This document shows, piece by piece, positions 63,845 to 64,000 of a stretch of DNA of 64,000 nucleotides. The DNA lies in assembly GCA_026126305.1 (NCBI GenBank), contig JAHCJI010000008.1:116307-180306 (forward strand), given 5' to 3'. Source of the DNA: Phycisphaeraceae bacterium. GTDB taxonomy: Bacteria > Planctomycetota > Phycisphaerae > Phycisphaerales > UBA1924. Position 1 is the first letter of the stretch; each line of letters opens with the position of its first letter. The notes below the pieces were generated by a model. That model ran no database searches and was not told the origin of the DNA. It was given only the letters and a program-made list of their open reading frames with translations. The translations under genes and the position numbers were made by a program.

Positions 63845-64000
63845 CTGCCGCGCATCCCTAGGGATATGTTTCGTATCCCTAGGGATCTGTCGCGCATCCC
63901 TAGGGATCTGTCGCGCATCCCTAGGGATCTGTCGCGCATCCCTAGGGATATGTTTCGTATCCCTAGGGATCTGTCGCGCATCCCTAGGGATATGTTTCGT
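63845..64000. repeat. Tandem array of 12-nt palindromes with 21-bp period
   Basis: Seven copies of ATCCCTAGGGAT, a perfect palindrome, start at 63854, 63875, 63896, 63917, 63938, 63959 and 63980. Each is followed by one of two 9-nt spacers: ATGTTTCGT (after copies 1, 5 and 7) or CTGTCGCGC (after 2, 3, 4 and 6). A CTGCCGCGC spacer comes before the first. The array runs off the right edge. The reading frame through it on the minus strand is a seven-residue repeat and is probably not a gene. Confidence 0.9.

Noticed and set aside
63634..63981. Minus-strand reading frame of 115 codons with seven-residue repeats
   Set aside because: It is produced by the 21-bp array (21 is a multiple of 3) and its other end is antisense to sppA; no start signal or domain.
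63854..64000. CRISPR-like repeat-spacer pattern
   Set aside because: The spacers are only 9 nt and of two recurring kinds, the repeats are 12-nt palindromes, and no cas gene is near.

Overview
This window is GC-rich, densely coding bacterial DNA, most probably from a Planctomycetota member of the Phycisphaerae type. I infer this from several traits together. There is an exosortase with two short proteins ending in PEP-CTERM-like tails. A membrane protein carries the C-x2-CGYDLRGL...CPECG zinc ribbon that recurs in planctomycetes. Outer-membrane lipid A genes are present (an LpxH-like phosphoesterase and a PagL-like deacylase). There is also a TPR protein carrying two RNA polymerase alpha-CTD modules. 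No 16S rRNA gene is present, so the assignment is an inference.

Layout. 1-1.8 kb: 5-oxoprolinase genes pxpB, pxpC and a pxpA cut by the left edge. 1.8-13.6 kb: an LpxH-like phosphoesterase and a glycogen cluster. GH57, malQ and glgB (minus strand) overlap one another by ATGA. Divergent from them are a eukaryotic-type (GT3) glycogen synthase and a short GlgP. No glgC or GT5 glgA is seen, which fits UDP-glucose as donor. 13.6-21 kb: small envelope proteins, a 7Fe-type ferredoxin, a tailed HU protein, a LOG protein, folC, asnS and a BFD-like [2Fe-2S] protein. 21-31 kb: the TPR/double alpha-CTD protein, a PEP-CTERM-like protein, a MATE exporter, pdxA, a lipoprotein with four FKBP domains plus a single-domain FKBP, an SDR, two lipoproteins and an unusual folD. 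31.8-39.8 kb: ligA, a CYTH protein, a giant MscS channel, an LCAT-like lipoprotein and tRNA-Phe.

39.9-53.5 kb is a polysaccharide/exosortase operon: Alg14- and Alg13-like subunits, a UDP-sugar dehydrogenase, a methyltransferase, a glycosyltransferase, the exosortase, an EpsI-like partner, a Wzz/ParA-type chain-length protein and a 1400-residue TPR protein. A PEP-CTERM-like protein with its own promoter and terminator follows and is a likely exosortase substrate. 53.5-64 kb: cinA, an Hpt protein, a response regulator-GGDEF cyclase, a PagL-like deacylase, slyX, alaS, an AtpZ-like protein, a zinc-ribbon membrane protein, a minimal zincin and sppA. The right edge is a tandem array of 12-nt palindromes repeating every 21 bp.

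Two themes stand out. Many genes without a Shine-Dalgarno sequence have a TANNNT-like hexamer 5-7 nt before the start codon, which suggests leaderless transcripts. The folD product has lost the three residues linked to cyclohydrolase catalysis and the usual NADP-binding arginine, as in the NAD-dependent monofunctional dehydrogenases.
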